Shown: positions 1-8,065, counted from the first letter of the stretch. The stretch: DNA of 35,534 nucleotides from Gemmatimonadota bacterium (GCA_007121775.1 SKJY01000353.1:1-35534); one strand, 5' to 3'. Program-made: numbers and translations. Notes: a model not told the origin generated them from the sequence alone.

Positions 1-578
1 CCCCAGTCGAACTGGACGTTGTGGGCCACGAAGACCCGGTCGGCCAGCGCCTCCTCGATCCGGGGCGCCACCCCTTCGAAGGGCGGAGCCCCCGCCACCA
101 TGGCGTCGGTGATCCCCGTGAGTCCCTGGATCTTCGGCGGGATCCGTCGTCCCGGGTTCACCAGCGTGCCAAGCCCGTCCTCGATGGCCCCGTCCGTGAC
201 CGGCACCACCGCTACCTCCGTCACCCGGTCACCTCTCCGCCAGGCCCCTCCCGTGGTCTCCACATCCACCACGGCGAAGGAGAGACGGGAAAGGGGCGTG
301 GCGGTATCTCCCGGAGGTGGCCCCCCGCCGGCGACGTCGAGGCTCCAGATTCCCGCTGCATCCACCTGAAACCGCTCGTCATCACCCAAGAGACTGAAGA
401 CGGCCGCGCTCAGGAGGGAGGGTGGCCCCTTGAGCCCCATGGCTCGCTCAGCCACCTCCAGGGTGTGGACCGGCCCACCCTGGAGCAGAGTGGCCACCCG
501 CCGGCGAAGTCCCGGGGCAGAGGCACCGGGGCCGGACCCACCCCGGGGGCCGGCCCGGCCTCCCGGCACCTCACGCAC
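1..578 (-). CDS. DnaQ-type 3'-5' exonuclease domain protein, truncated by window edge
   Basis: 192 residues are visible, and the gene runs off the left edge. Residues about 20-75 form a small, possibly winged-helix-like domain. A DnaQ/DEDD exonuclease domain follows: VVDVETTGG carries the ExoI acidic pair, and later come LVNPGRRIPPKIQGLTGIT and FVAHNVQFDWG, which match the ExoII region of DNA polymerase III epsilon-like proteins. In this family two metal ions bound by Asp/Glu remove 3' nucleotides during proofreading or repair. The start chosen is a GTG eight bases inside the end of rsmA, so the two genes are probably translationally coupled. A second GTG lies three codons on. Because the C-terminus is missing, I cannot tell whether this is a stand-alone exonuclease, a DinG-like helicase fusion or a UvrC-like fusion. 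The exonuclease domain assignment is secure and the exact role is not. Confidence 0.8.
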   Translation of the reverse strand, partial: MREVPGGRAGPRGGSGPGASAPGLRRRVATLLQGGPVHTLEVAERAMGLKGPPSLLSAAVFSLLGDDERFQVDAAGIWSLDVAGGGPPPGDTATPLSRLSFAVVDVETTGGAWRRGDRVTEVAVVPVTDGAIEDGLGTLVNPGRRIPPKIQGLTGITDAMVAGAPPFEGVAPRIEEALADRVFVAHNVQFDW

Positions 579-1404
579 CCTGGACACCCTCTCCTGCCAA
601 CAGGAGTCGGGCCATGGCTACGAATCCGGCGGGCCCGACGGTCTCCGGGCGCTGGGTGGGCTCGGCGCCGGCGGCTTCCAGGAGGGCGGCAACCCGGTCC
701 GGGGGAAGGCGCAACTCCGGATGGGACCCCAGCGTCTTGCGGAGCTGCTTCCTGCGCCACTGAAAGAGGGACCGGGTCAGGGTACGAAGCGCCGTCTCCT
801 CTTCCGGGGTCAGGGGGGAGGGCCGGAGGGGGCGAATCCGAATCACCGCCGAGTCCACCTTGGGCCGGGGGCGGAAGGCGGCAGGAGGCACGTGCAGCAC
901 CCGCTCCACCTCCGCCACCGCCTGAACCCCCACGGTGAGCGCCCCGAAGTCGCCTGTCCCCGGCTCGGCCAGGATGCGGTCAGCCACCTCCTTCTGGACC
1001 ATGAGGAGGATCTCCCCTGGCCGGGGCGGCGCCAGCAGGTGGAAGAGGATGGGGGTGGTGATGTTGTAGGGGATGTTCCCCACGACCCGGAGGCCCTCGG
1101 GCGCCTCCACCAACGCTTCCAGGGGGAGCTTGAGGATATCCCCCTCCACCACCTTCACGGTCGGGCGGTCCCGGAAGCGGTCTCGGAGGCGCGCCGCCAG
1201 CTCCCGGTCCAGCTCTACCAGGATGAGCTGATGGGCCTCCTCCGCCAGCAGTTCGGTGAGGGCTCCCTGGCCAGGACCGATCTCCAGGACCGTGTCGCCG
1301 GGAAGGATGCCGGCCTCCTCCACGATGCGACGCCGGAGGTTTCCGTCCACCAGGAAGTTCTGACCGAGGCTCCGCTTGGGCCGGTGGGACTGGGGCCTGG
1401 TCAC
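571..1404 (-). CDS. rsmA: 16S rRNA dimethyladenosine transferase RsmA (KsgA)
   Basis: The protein has 277 residues, normal for the family. RsmA uses S-adenosylmethionine to dimethylate two adjacent adenosines (A1518 and A1519 in E. coli numbering) in the 3' hairpin of 16S rRNA, a late step in small-subunit maturation. The sequence shows the family N-terminus KRSLGQNFLVD, the SAM-binding loop LEIGPGQG at residues 40-47, VELDRE (motif II) and the catalytic NIPYN at 110-114. The C-terminal part, rich in WRRKQLRKTL, is the rRNA-binding helical domain. The gene starts at GTG within a GTGA overlap with the upstream SpoIIE-type phosphatase gene, and its own end overlaps the exonuclease gene, so it sits inside operon D. 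No anomaly is seen. Confidence 0.97.
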   Translation of the reverse strand: MTRPQSHRPKRSLGQNFLVDGNLRRRIVEEAGILPGDTVLEIGPGQGALTELLAEEAHQLILVELDRELAARLRDRFRDRPTVKVVEGDILKLPLEALVEAPEGLRVVGNIPYNITTPILFHLLAPPRPGEILLMVQKEVADRILAEPGTGDFGALTVGVQAVAEVERVLHVPPAAFRPRPKVDSAVIRIRPLRPSPLTPEEETALRTLTRSLFQWRRKQLRKTLGSHPELRLPPDRVAALLEAAGAEPTQRPETVGPAGFVAMARLLLAGEGVQGA

Positions 1405-3074
1405 ACCTTCAGCACCACGGCGGTCCGATCATCGGGGGTTGCCTCCGGCGCCCCCTCCTCCGCCATCAGGTCGAACAGTGCGTCCACGATCTCACGGGCC
1501 TCCCGGCTCCGGAGCCGTTCTACCTCCTCAAGGATCCGGTCCTCGCCGGCTCGGCGCGACCCCACCACCAGATCGTCGGAGAGACCATCGGTGAAGAGGA
1601 GGAGGAGATCCCTGCTGGAGGTCCAGGGCACCACCCGCTCCCGATACTCCGTCGCCCCCACGATCCCCATGGGCGGATCCAGCGCCGGAAGCCGCTCCGG
1701 AGCCTCACCCTCTCGCCCCAGGAGGAAGGCGTGGGGATGCCCGGCGTTGGCATAGACCAACTCTCCGCGAGCCGGGTCCACAACGGCGTAGAAGAGCGAG
1801 ATGTACATCTCGGTACTCTCCAGTTCGTCCCGGAGCGCCCGTCCCATCTCGGTCATGACCGAGGCGGGGGACGACATTTCGGCGGCGTAGATGGTGGCGG
1901 CGCTCAGGGTGAGCGCCATGATGAGAGCCGCGGGAAAGCCGTGGCTTGAGACGTCGCCGATCATGACCCCGAAACGCCCACCTGAGAGGCGGAGGAGGTG
2001 GTAGAAATCTCCCCCCACCGAATCGGCGGGTCGTACCCGGGCAGCCACCTCGGATCCATCGAAGGCATCCAGCGACGGAAGCAGCTTCATCTGGAGGTTG
2101 TGGGCCAACTCCATCTCCCGGCTCACCCGCTCCCGCTGCAGGCTCTCCTGAATCAATCGGTTGTTCTCCAGGGCCGCCCCAACCTGGGAGGCGATGGCCG
2201 AGAGGAGCTTCTGATCCGAGGCGCTGAAGCGCCCACCTCGTCGCCGACCGATGAGGTTGATGACCCCCACCGTCCGGGCGTCATCCTCCGGTGGGGTGTA
2301 GCGGATGGGTACCGAGAGCACCGACTCACCGGCCACATCATCGGACGACGAAGCCCCTCTCGAGGACTCCTTCCGGGGGTTTCGGTCCGTGGCGCTGCGG
2401 TCGGCACCCCCCGGGCCCGGGGGGTGCTGATCCTGGGCGGGCGCGCCGGGATACGACGACAGGATCAGCGAGCGGCCCTCCCGGAATACCTGGGCGGTGA
2501 CGGCGGAGGTATCGCCGGCGGGGAGGGGCCCCACCCTGCCTCCCTCTCCCACCGACGCCACCAGGTGGAGGCGATCCTCCTCCGGCCGGTGGACCCAGAG
2601 GGACCCGCGACGAGCTCCCATCACGTCGCACACCTCCGCCAGGATGAGGTTGGTGGCGTCCTTCAGGTGCATGAGAGAGCCCAGGGTCTCGGAGATGGAA
2701 TAGAGGAGGTTGATCTCCTCGTACCGCTCCGAAACCTCCAGGGTGAAGTATCGGACCTCCTCGGCGTACTGGTAGAGTTGCTCCAGAGTGGTGCGGAGGG
2801 TGTTGGCTGCGGCGCTCCGTCCCTCGTCGGCCGGGGCGCCGGACGAGGCGATCTCCAGGATGAGGTCCGCACCGCTCCGGGTGGGAACCTCAAGAAGGGT
2901 CGAACCCGGGCTCGGGGAGGAGTTTCGCCCACTGCCAGGGTACAGCCGGAAGGGGTCGCCTCCCTCCCTGGGGAGCCAGAGCCCCAGATCCAATCCGAAG
3001 TTGCGGCGATATTCGTCCAGGACCTGGATCACCGGGTCCGGGAGCAGTTCCCGGGAGGTCCGGTCGGGGCTCAT
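1401..3074 (-). CDS. GAF-domain SpoIIE/PP2C-family serine phosphatase (RsbU-like)
   Basis: 557 residues. The N-terminal ~120 residues are a small unrecognised region. A GAF sensory domain covers about 135-315, then a short helical linker (NRLIQESLQRERVSREMELA), then a SpoIIE/RsbU phosphatase domain from about 335 to the end. The phosphatase motifs are VGGDFYHLL, IGDVSSHGFPAALIMA, YANAGHPHAFLL, LLFTDGLSDD and the terminal PDDRTAVVLKV, which carry the metal-binding aspartates. Such proteins dephosphorylate a STAS anti-anti-sigma factor. Both a STAS gene and an anti-sigma kinase lie directly upstream, so this should be the output-controlling phosphatase of a partner-switch module. A Ser/Pro/Arg-rich insertion of about 40 residues interrupts the GAF domain; the ligand is unknown. 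The gene starts at ATG in an ATGA overlap with the kinase gene. Confidence 0.93.
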   Translation of the reverse strand: MSPDRTSRELLPDPVIQVLDEYRRNFGLDLGLWLPREGGDPFRLYPGSGRNSSPSPGSTLLEVPTRSGADLILEIASSGAPADEGRSAAANTLRTTLEQLYQYAEEVRYFTLEVSERYEEINLLYSISETLGSLMHLKDATNLILAEVCDVMGARRGSLWVHRPEEDRLHLVASVGEGGRVGPLPAGDTSAVTAQVFREGRSLILSSYPGAPAQDQHPPGPGGADRSATDRNPRKESSRGASSSDDVAGESVLSVPIRYTPPEDDARTVGVINLIGRRRGGRFSASDQKLLSAIASQVGAALENNRLIQESLQRERVSREMELAHNLQMKLLPSLDAFDGSEVAARVRPADSVGGDFYHLLRLSGGRFGVMIGDVSSHGFPAALIMALTLSAATIYAAEMSSPASVMTEMGRALRDELESTEMYISLFYAVVDPARGELVYANAGHPHAFLLGREGEAPERLPALDPPMGIVGATEYRERVVPWTSSRDLLLLFTDGLSDDLVVGSRRAGEDRILEEVERLRSREAREIVDALFDLMAEEGAPEATPDDRTAVVLKV

Positions 3075-3514
3075 GCAGTCGCTTGATCCGGGAAGGTCTG
3101 GGAGGCGGAGAGATTCAGGACGAGGGTCACCGAGTTCCCCCGTTCATTGTAGTGGACCTCATCCATGAGCTTCTTCATGAGGAACAGGCCGCGGCCTCCT
3201 TCCTCCATTATGTTTTCCGGCGCCGTGGGATCGGGCACCCGGAGTGGGTTGAAACCGTGCCCCTGATCCGTGACCCGGGCGGTGAGGCGTCCGGAGCGGA
3301 GGTGAACCTCAAGGCGCACCCGTTTGGCCGGGTCTCGCCCGTTTCCATAGATCATGGCGTTGGAGAGCGCTTCCACCAGACTGACACGGAAGTTGAACCG
3401 AAGCTTCCGGGCAACGTCCTGACAGGTGGAACAGCGGGAAACGATGAACTCCACCGCATCCTCGATACAATGAAGATCGTTGGGAAGTTCGAAGATCAGT
3501 TCTCGATCGATCAA
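3071..3514 (-). CDS. Anti-sigma regulatory factor, HATPase_c serine kinase (RsbW/SpoIIAB-like)
   Basis: 147 residues of a GHKL ATPase fold. The N box is EALSNAMIYGN, the G1 box DQGHGF, and the ATP-lid/G2 region runs from IMEEGGRGLFLMKKLMDE. In this family the protein binds either a sigma factor or a STAS partner and phosphorylates the STAS serine. The start is TTG at 3514, preceded eight bases away by GGAGG; no ATG or GTG fits better, and the protein then begins at the family position (IDRELIFELPND). It sits between the STAS gene (89 bases upstream) and the phosphatase gene (ATGA overlap). Two cysteines in VSRCSTCQD near residue 30-35 could be redox- or metal-sensitive, but that is only a guess. 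Confidence 0.9.
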   Translation of the reverse strand: MIDRELIFELPNDLHCIEDAVEFIVSRCSTCQDVARKLRFNFRVSLVEALSNAMIYGNGRDPAKRVRLEVHLRSGRLTARVTDQGHGFNPLRVPDPTAPENIMEEGGRGLFLMKKLMDEVHYNERGNSVTLVLNLSASQTFPDQATA

Positions 3515-3570
3515 GTCAGCCGCCTCCGATGGGGAAATCCAACTATCCCGGCCACGGGACCCCCGCTCGC

Positions 3571-3588
3571 GGGGACCCCATGGTCCCC
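3571..3588. repeat. Hairpin in STAS-kinase gap
   Basis: The 89-base gap between the STAS and kinase genes contains GGGGACC, a four-base loop and GGTCCCC (7 bp, perfect). A second possible stem, CCCCG/CGGGG at 3561-3574, shares bases with it, so the two would be mutually exclusive in RNA. There is no T-run, so it is not an intrinsic terminator. It may set the STAS:kinase expression ratio, but that is inference. Confidence 0.4.
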
Positions 3589-3603
3589 ACGGACGGGGAC
3601 GGA

Positions 3604-3939
3604 TCAGAAGTCCTGCAGGCCCTCTTCCCGGGAATCCGCAATCCGGAAGAGGGTATCCAGCTTGGTGAGTTCGAAAAGCGTCCTGAGATCCTCGTTCAGG
3701 CTTGAGAGCCGGAGCTCCCCGCCCTGCTCCCGGATCTTCTTTGAGAGGCTCACAAGAACCCCCAACCCGGAGGAATCGATGTATCCGGTGTTGGTGAAGT
3801 CCACCAGGAACTTACGGGCCCCTCCCTCCAGTTCGGCCAGAACCGCCTGCTTCAACTCCTGCCGATTCCCCACGATGAGCTGGCCCTCAACATCGAACAC
3901 GACCACCTCACCCGTTTCTCGCTTCACATCGAACGCCAT
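3604..3939 (-). CDS. STAS-domain anti-sigma factor antagonist (RsbV/SpoIIAA-like)
   Basis: 111 residues with a single STAS domain. Visible motifs are VVVFDVEGQLIVGNRQELK at the N-terminus and FTNTGYIDSSGLGVLVSL, in which the first serine of DSSGLGVL is the usual phosphorylation site. When unphosphorylated, such proteins sequester the anti-sigma kinase and free its target. The kinase and phosphatase genes follow directly downstream, completing a three-gene module. I use the ATG at 3939; a TTG twelve bases earlier is possible but has no better Shine-Dalgarno site. The 147-base gap to pta upstream holds a weak promoter-like pair (TTGCCC, 17 bases, ATAGCT at 4062-4034), so the module may be separately transcribed. 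No sigma factor is encoded in the window. Confidence 0.92.
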   Translation of the reverse strand: MAFDVKRETGEVVVFDVEGQLIVGNRQELKQAVLAELEGGARKFLVDFTNTGYIDSSGLGVLVSLSKKIREQGGELRLSSLNEDLRTLFELTKLDTLFRIADSREEGLQDF

Positions 3940-4086
3940 GGCTCTTTTCAATCTCCTGGGGCCCAGGTCGGACCCGGAAGGATGTGCGTTGGAGTCTCCG
4001 TCGCTGGGACGGCGCTGCGGCGGAGCAGTTGAAAGCTATCCATAAGCCGAGTTGCAGGGCAAGGTTGACCCCGCGTCCCCGATCCG

Positions 4087-5079
4087 TCAGGCCGCCGTGA
4101 GGCTCGTAATGCACGCCACGTTCACGATATCGTCCACCGACGCGCCTCGGGAGAGGTCGTTGCACGGACGGCGAAGCCCCTGGATGATAGGTCCCACCGC
4201 CTCGGCTCCGGCGAGCCTTTGCACCAGCTTGTAGCCGATGTTGCCGGCGTCCAGGTCCGGGAAGACCAGAATGTTGGCGGCCCCGGCCACGGCGGAGTGG
4301 GGCGCCTTGCTTCGGGCTACCGACTCCACCAGCGCCGCGTCAAGTTGGAGCTCCCCATCCGCCGGGACTCCGGGCTCCATGTCCCGGAACAGTTCCAGCG
4401 CCCGTGTGACCTTGTCCACCGAGGGCCCCGATCCGCTCCCCTTGGTGGAGTAGGACAGAAAGGCCACCGTCGGTGAATCTCCCACGATACGCCGCCGGGC
4501 CCGGGCTGCGGCCGCCGCAATCTGCGCCAGCTGCTCCGCCGTGGGATCAGGCACCACCGCCGAATCGGTGAAGGTGATGATCTCCGGCTCCCTGGTTCGG
4601 AAGGGCTTCACCACCATGTAGAACGACGACGAGACCGTGCGGATCCCGTCGTCGGGACCCACGCACCAGAAGGCGGCGCGGAGTACGTCACCGGTAGGGT
4701 GGACAGCCCCGGCCAGCGACCCGTGGACCTCGCCGGCCCGCACCATGAGGGCTCCCCGGATGAGTGGACTTCTCACCGCCTCCCGGGCACCGGCGCGATC
4801 CATCCCCTTGGCCCGCCGCAGTTCAAGTAGGGTCTCCACGTAGTCGCCGGTCCCCTCGCTGCTCCGGGGATCCACCACCTCCAACCCGTCGGGATCCCCC
4901 CCCACCTTCTCAAGCCCCTCCCGGATGGCCATGGGGTCCCCCAGAAGCACCGGATCCACCAGGGCATCCCGCTGCAGGATGGCCGCAGCCTCCAGGGTCC
5001 GGGGGTCCTCTCCTTCGGGAAGGACGATGCGACGGGGGCGTTCCCGCGCCCGCCGACGGATGTTCTCGATGAAATCCAT
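4087..5079 (-). CDS. pta: Phosphate acetyltransferase (acetyl-CoA + Pi to acetyl phosphate)
   Basis: 330 residues, the length of the short single-domain Pta class. It interconverts acetyl-CoA and acetyl phosphate in the acetate overflow pathway. Visible family features are the N-terminal IVLPEGEDPRTLEAA, GEVHGSLAGAVHPTGDVLRAA, FSSFYMV-like VSSSFYMVV, the STKGSGSGPSVDKV segment, and the C-terminal LVFPDLDAGNIGYKLVQRLAGAEAVGPIIQGLRRPCNDLSRG, close to the Pta consensus. The ATG at 5079 is chosen because MDFIENIRRRA matches family N-termini; upstream in-frame codons overlap coaD and look non-coding. It lies 19 bases after coaD. No acetate kinase gene is in the window. Members of the related phosphate butyryltransferase family are less likely given the strong C-terminal match. 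Confidence 0.95.
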   Translation of the reverse strand: MDFIENIRRRARERPRRIVLPEGEDPRTLEAAAILQRDALVDPVLLGDPMAIREGLEKVGGDPDGLEVVDPRSSEGTGDYVETLLELRRAKGMDRAGAREAVRSPLIRGALMVRAGEVHGSLAGAVHPTGDVLRAAFWCVGPDDGIRTVSSSFYMVVKPFRTREPEIITFTDSAVVPDPTAEQLAQIAAAAARARRRIVGDSPTVAFLSYSTKGSGSGPSVDKVTRALELFRDMEPGVPADGELQLDAALVESVARSKAPHSAVAGAANILVFPDLDAGNIGYKLVQRLAGAEAVGPIIQGLRRPCNDLSRGASVDDIVNVACITSLTAA

Positions 5080-5098
5080 GTCAGTCCCTATGCGGTTG

Positions 5099-5608
5099 TC
5101 AATCTCGTTGCCGTTGGTACCGGTCCCGGAGCCTGCGCATGATGGCCGGTGAGACGAATGACGACACATCCCCTCCCAGCGCCGCCACCTCCCGCACCAG
5201 GGAGGCGGACAGGAAGGAGAGGTGTGTCTCCGGGGTGAGGAAGATGAACTCCATACCGGGGTGTAGTTCCCGGTTCATCTGGGCCATCTGGAACTCGTAC
5301 TCGAAGTCGGACACGGCCCTGAGGCCCCGGACCACCACCGAAGCCCCCACGCTCCTGGCAAAATCCACCATCAACCCCTCGAAGGAAGCGCACTCGACCC
5401 GCTCCTCGTCAGCGAAGACCTCGTTCAGCATGTCCAGGCGCTCGTCCACGCTGAAGGCCGGACGTTTACTGTGGGTCGAGGTGTGGGCCACCGCCACCAC
5501 TACCCGGTCCACCACTTTGAGCGTTCTCCGGGCGATGTCTTCGTGTCCCAGGGTGACCGGGTCGAACGAACCGGGATACAGGGCAATGATGGGTCGGGAT
5601 TGGTTCAT
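5099..5608 (-). CDS. coaD: Phosphopantetheine adenylyltransferase
   Basis: 169 residues, typical for CoaD. It transfers AMP from ATP to 4'-phosphopantetheine to give dephospho-CoA, the penultimate step in coenzyme A synthesis. The nucleotidyltransferase signature is ALYPGSFDPVTLGHEDI, with T-x-GH for ATP binding. VVRGLRAVSDFEYEFQMAQMNREL is the usual substrate-pocket helix, and FLSASLVREVAALGGDVSSFV replaces the common ISSTxVRE motif. The gene starts at ATG in an ATGA overlap with rsmD, the same order as the conserved rsmD-coaD pair in many bacteria, and pta follows closely, so CoA synthesis and acetyl-CoA use are linked in one operon. Confidence 0.97.
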   Translation of the reverse strand: MNQSRPIIALYPGSFDPVTLGHEDIARRTLKVVDRVVVAVAHTSTHSKRPAFSVDERLDMLNEVFADEERVECASFEGLMVDFARSVGASVVVRGLRAVSDFEYEFQMAQMNRELHPGMEFIFLTPETHLSFLSASLVREVAALGGDVSSFVSPAIMRRLRDRYQRQRD

Positions 5609-6252
5609 GGGGCTCCGCGGAAGGAAGGATCGGGGTCGCCGGACTCCGGGTCCGAGGCCGGAGGCGAAGGTTGGGACTCCGGGTCCGTGGCCGGAGGCGG
5701 ATCGTTGGGATCCGGATCGTCCAGGGCGTCAGGGGAGGTGAGCACCGTGAGGGCGGTGTCTCCATAGGTTCGGGTGCGACCGCCGCCTCCCAGAGCGATG
5801 GCGTCCCGGCTCCCGTGCTCGAGCCAGAGCTGCAGCGCGAAGGGCGTGCGGCGGAAGAGTTCCACCAGGCGTCCAGCGTCCCCGCCATCATAGGGGGGGT
5901 CGGCCAGCGCCAGATCGAACGCCCCCCGCTCAAGAGCACCGGCCCAGCTCAGGGCATCACCCACCACTACCCTGCACCGGTCTCCGGCCTCCAGCGTCTC
6001 GATGTTTGACCGAAGCGCCTGAAGCGCCGGGCGGGCCCGTTCCACGAACACCACCTCTCGGGCGCCCCGGGAGAGGCATTCCAGCCCCAGGGCGCCGGAG
6101 CCGGAGAAGAGGTCCAGGATCCGGGACCCGGGGATCCACGGCCCCATGGCCGACATCCAGGCCTCCCGCACCCGATCCGTGGTGGGCCTGGTGGCTCGCC
6201 CCCGGGGCGCCCTGATGGGACGCCCTCCCCATTCCCCGGCGATGATCCTCAT
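5605..6252 (-). CDS. rsmD: 16S rRNA (guanine(966)-N(2))-methyltransferase
   Basis: 215 residues. RsmD methylates G966 in 16S rRNA using SAM. Visible are the N-terminal MRIIAGEWGGRPI and TRPTTDRVREAWMS, the SAM motif ILDLFSGSGALGLECLSRG and the catalytic LADPPYD. The ATG at 6252 is set by this N-terminus and by GAGGAGG five bases before it. The last ~40 residues are an acidic, proline-rich tail (DDPDPNDPPPATDPES...) that is not part of the family fold and is encoded by tandem DNA repeats. It lies 49 bases after recJ and overlaps coaD by ATGA. A 12-base string, TGAGGATCATCG, occurs both at the recJ stop and at the rsmD start. Confidence 0.95.
   Translation of the reverse strand: MRIIAGEWGGRPIRAPRGRATRPTTDRVREAWMSAMGPWIPGSRILDLFSGSGALGLECLSRGAREVVFVERARPALQALRSNIETLEAGDRCRVVVGDALSWAGALERGAFDLALADPPYDGGDAGRLVELFRRTPFALQLWLEHGSRDAIALGGGGRTRTYGDTALTVLTSPDALDDPDPNDPPPATDPESQPSPPASDPESGDPDPSFRGAP
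5641..5699. repeat. 33-base tandem repeat inside rsmD 3' end
   Basis: A 26-base string beginning GGACTCCGGGTCCG is present at 5641-5666 and again at 5674-5699 with a single mismatch. The period is 33 bases (11 codons), and a more degenerate third copy seems to follow at about 5704-5718. On the coding strand it gives the repeated units ATDPESQPSPP and ASDPESGDPDP in the acidic tail of RsmD. The in-frame period suggests growth by slippage without loss of the reading frame. Confidence 0.75.
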
Positions 6253-6301
6253 GACGGCCTCCTCACGATGACGCTCAATGACTGCCCCCTGCCGATGATC
6301 C

Positions 6302-8065
6302 TCACGAGGCTTCACTCCCGGCGAGTCGCACATCTTCCAGGCGCGCCTGGAGGGACCGGATCCCCCTGAACTCGTTGGTCCGGAGGCGGAAGAGCACATC
6401 CACCGGACCTGCTCCCACCCGCTCCGGCGGCATGTCGTCGCCCAGACCGAAGCCGATGGCCTCGAGTTCGTGTCCACCCTCCCGAAGCCGGAGCTTCAGG
6501 TGCCCCTTCCCCACGATGCGAGCGCCGCCGGATACCGCCACGCCGCGAGCCCAGAAGATGGGCTCCGGGTTGCCGATCCCGAAGGGCCCCACATACTGGA
6601 GGAAGTGCACCAGTTCGTCGGTGGCCTCCTCAAGGGAGAGCGCCACGTCACCCCGGGCCCGTGGGCGTGGGACCTGGCCCTTGAGTTGGCCCCGGACCGC
6701 GTCATTGAAGGCCTGCCGGAAGGGGAGGATCCGCTCCACCTCCACATCCAGCCCCGCCGCCTGCCGGTGACCGCCAAATCGGGTCAGATGGGGGCCACCG
6801 GCACGCACCGCCTCCAGGAGGTGGACGCCGGGGATGGAGCGGGCGCTACCCCGGGCCCGCCCGTTCTCCACGGAGAGGATGACGGTGGGTCGGTGGATCC
6901 GCTCCACCACGCGGGATGCCACGATCCCGATGACACCGGGATGCCACCCCTCCCCGGCAACCACCACCCCGAAATCACGGGTCGGATCAAAGTCCTGGGC
7001 CAGACGCTCCAGCGCCTCGTCCCGGGTGCGGGCGTCCTCATCCCGGCGCAGTGCATTCAGGCCCTCCAGTTGCCGGGCCAACTCCCGGGCCCGCGCCGGA
7101 TTCGTGGCCAGGAGGAGTTCCAGTGCGTCCATGGCCGAGCCCATTCGGCCCGCCGCGTTCAGGCGCGGCCCGAGGACGTATCCCACCTTCCCCGCGTCCA
7201 CCGCCGCCGGGTCCAGCTCCGTGACCTCCAGTAGCGCCGAGATTCCCGGCCGCCGACCCTGCCGCAAGACCCGGAGGCCGTAGCGCACCAGGACCCGGTT
7301 CTCACCCTTCAGCGGCACAAGATCCGCTACCGTCGCCAGCGCCACCAGATCCAGGTGCTCCAGGAGCTCCGTCTCCGGCCGCCCGCGGAGTCGGCCCAGG
7401 AGTTGGCAGAGCTTGAAGGCCACCCCCACCCCGGCCAGGCGCGGGTCCGGATAGGTGCAGTCGCTCCGGTTTGGGTTCACCACCGCCACGGCGGCAGGAA
7501 GGGTCTCCCCGGGGGTGTGGTGATCGGTGATGACCACATCGATTCCCCGGGCCCGGGCTCGGGCCACCGCCTCGTGGGCCAGGATCCCCGAATCGCAGGT
7601 GACGATGAGGGCCGCTCCCACCTCCTCGGCCCGCCGGATCCCAGCCGGACCCAGGTCGTAGCCGTCCCGGAGTCGGTGGGGGATGAAGGGCTCGGCCCGA
7701 CCGCCCAGGTGGCGAATCCAGAGGGTGAGGAGGGCTGCTGAGCAGATCCCGTCAACATCGTAGTCGCCGTGTACCAGGACCGTCTCACCGGTCTCCACCG
7801 CTCGCAGGATCCGCTGGGCCGCACGGGAGGCATCAGCCAGGCCCTCCGGTGGGTGAAGGTGCTCCAGCAGAGGGCGGAGAAAGCTTCGGGCCGGTTCCGC
7901 CTCGTCCACCCCCCGGCTTACCAGGACACGGCAGAGGGCCGGAGGGAGGCGAAGCTCCCGGGCCAGCGCCTGCACCTTCTGGCGATGGGGTTCAGCGCCC
8001 AGATCCCACCGGGGGCGAGGGGGGCGAGGAAGCTCCAGCGCAGAACCGGGAGCCGACGGCGTCAC
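6302..8065 (-). CDS. recJ: Single-stranded-DNA-specific exonuclease RecJ
   Basis: 587 residues, a normal RecJ length. RecJ degrades single-stranded DNA 5' to 3' in RecF-pathway recombination and in mismatch and base-excision repair. The DHH phosphoesterase motifs are present: HGDYDVDG at residues 100-106, CDSG near 157-160, DHH at 181-183 in VITDHHTPGE, LGPRLNAAGRM, and the DHHA1-domain motif FGGHRQAAGL. The C-terminal ~130 residues form the OB-fold region. The start is a GTG at 8065 in a GTGA overlap with the zinc-ribbon gene; the in-frame extension upstream of it is glycine-rich and unlike RecJ. No catalytic residue appears to be missing. It shares an operon with dnaG and mutS2. Confidence 0.96.
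   Translation of the reverse strand: MTPSAPGSALELPRPPRPRWDLGAEPHRQKVQALARELRLPPALCRVLVSRGVDEAEPARSFLRPLLEHLHPPEGLADASRAAQRILRAVETGETVLVHGDYDVDGICSAALLTLWIRHLGGRAEPFIPHRLRDGYDLGPAGIRRAEEVGAALIVTCDSGILAHEAVARARARGIDVVITDHHTPGETLPAAVAVVNPNRSDCTYPDPRLAGVGVAFKLCQLLGRLRGRPETELLEHLDLVALATVADLVPLKGENRVLVRYGLRVLRQGRRPGISALLEVTELDPAAVDAGKVGYVLGPRLNAAGRMGSAMDALELLLATNPARARELARQLEGLNALRRDEDARTRDEALERLAQDFDPTRDFGVVVAGEGWHPGVIGIVASRVVERIHRPTVILSVENGRARGSARSIPGVHLLEAVRAGGPHLTRFGGHRQAAGLDVEVERILPFRQAFNDAVRGQLKGQVPRPRARGDVALSLEEATDELVHFLQYVGPFGIGNPEPIFWARGVAVSGGARIVGKGHLKLRLREGGHELEAIGFGLGDDMPPERVGAGPVDVLFRLRTNEFRGIRSLQARLEDVRLAGSEAS

Noticed and set aside
1998..3086. Long plus-strand open frames opposite minus-strand genes (also 430-1755, 6470-7234, 9741-10763, 24389-25792, 31290-32828)
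   Set aside because: They lie antisense to genes with unmistakable family motifs, have no ribosome sites and read as low-complexity Arg/Gly/Pro/His. In very GC-rich DNA stops are rare, so long shadow frames are expected.
4034..4062. Promoter TTGCCC-N17-ATAGCT before the STAS gene
   Set aside because: Only the TTG core of the -35 and a poor -10 match; too weak to list as a feature, although the 147-base gap would allow a promoter.
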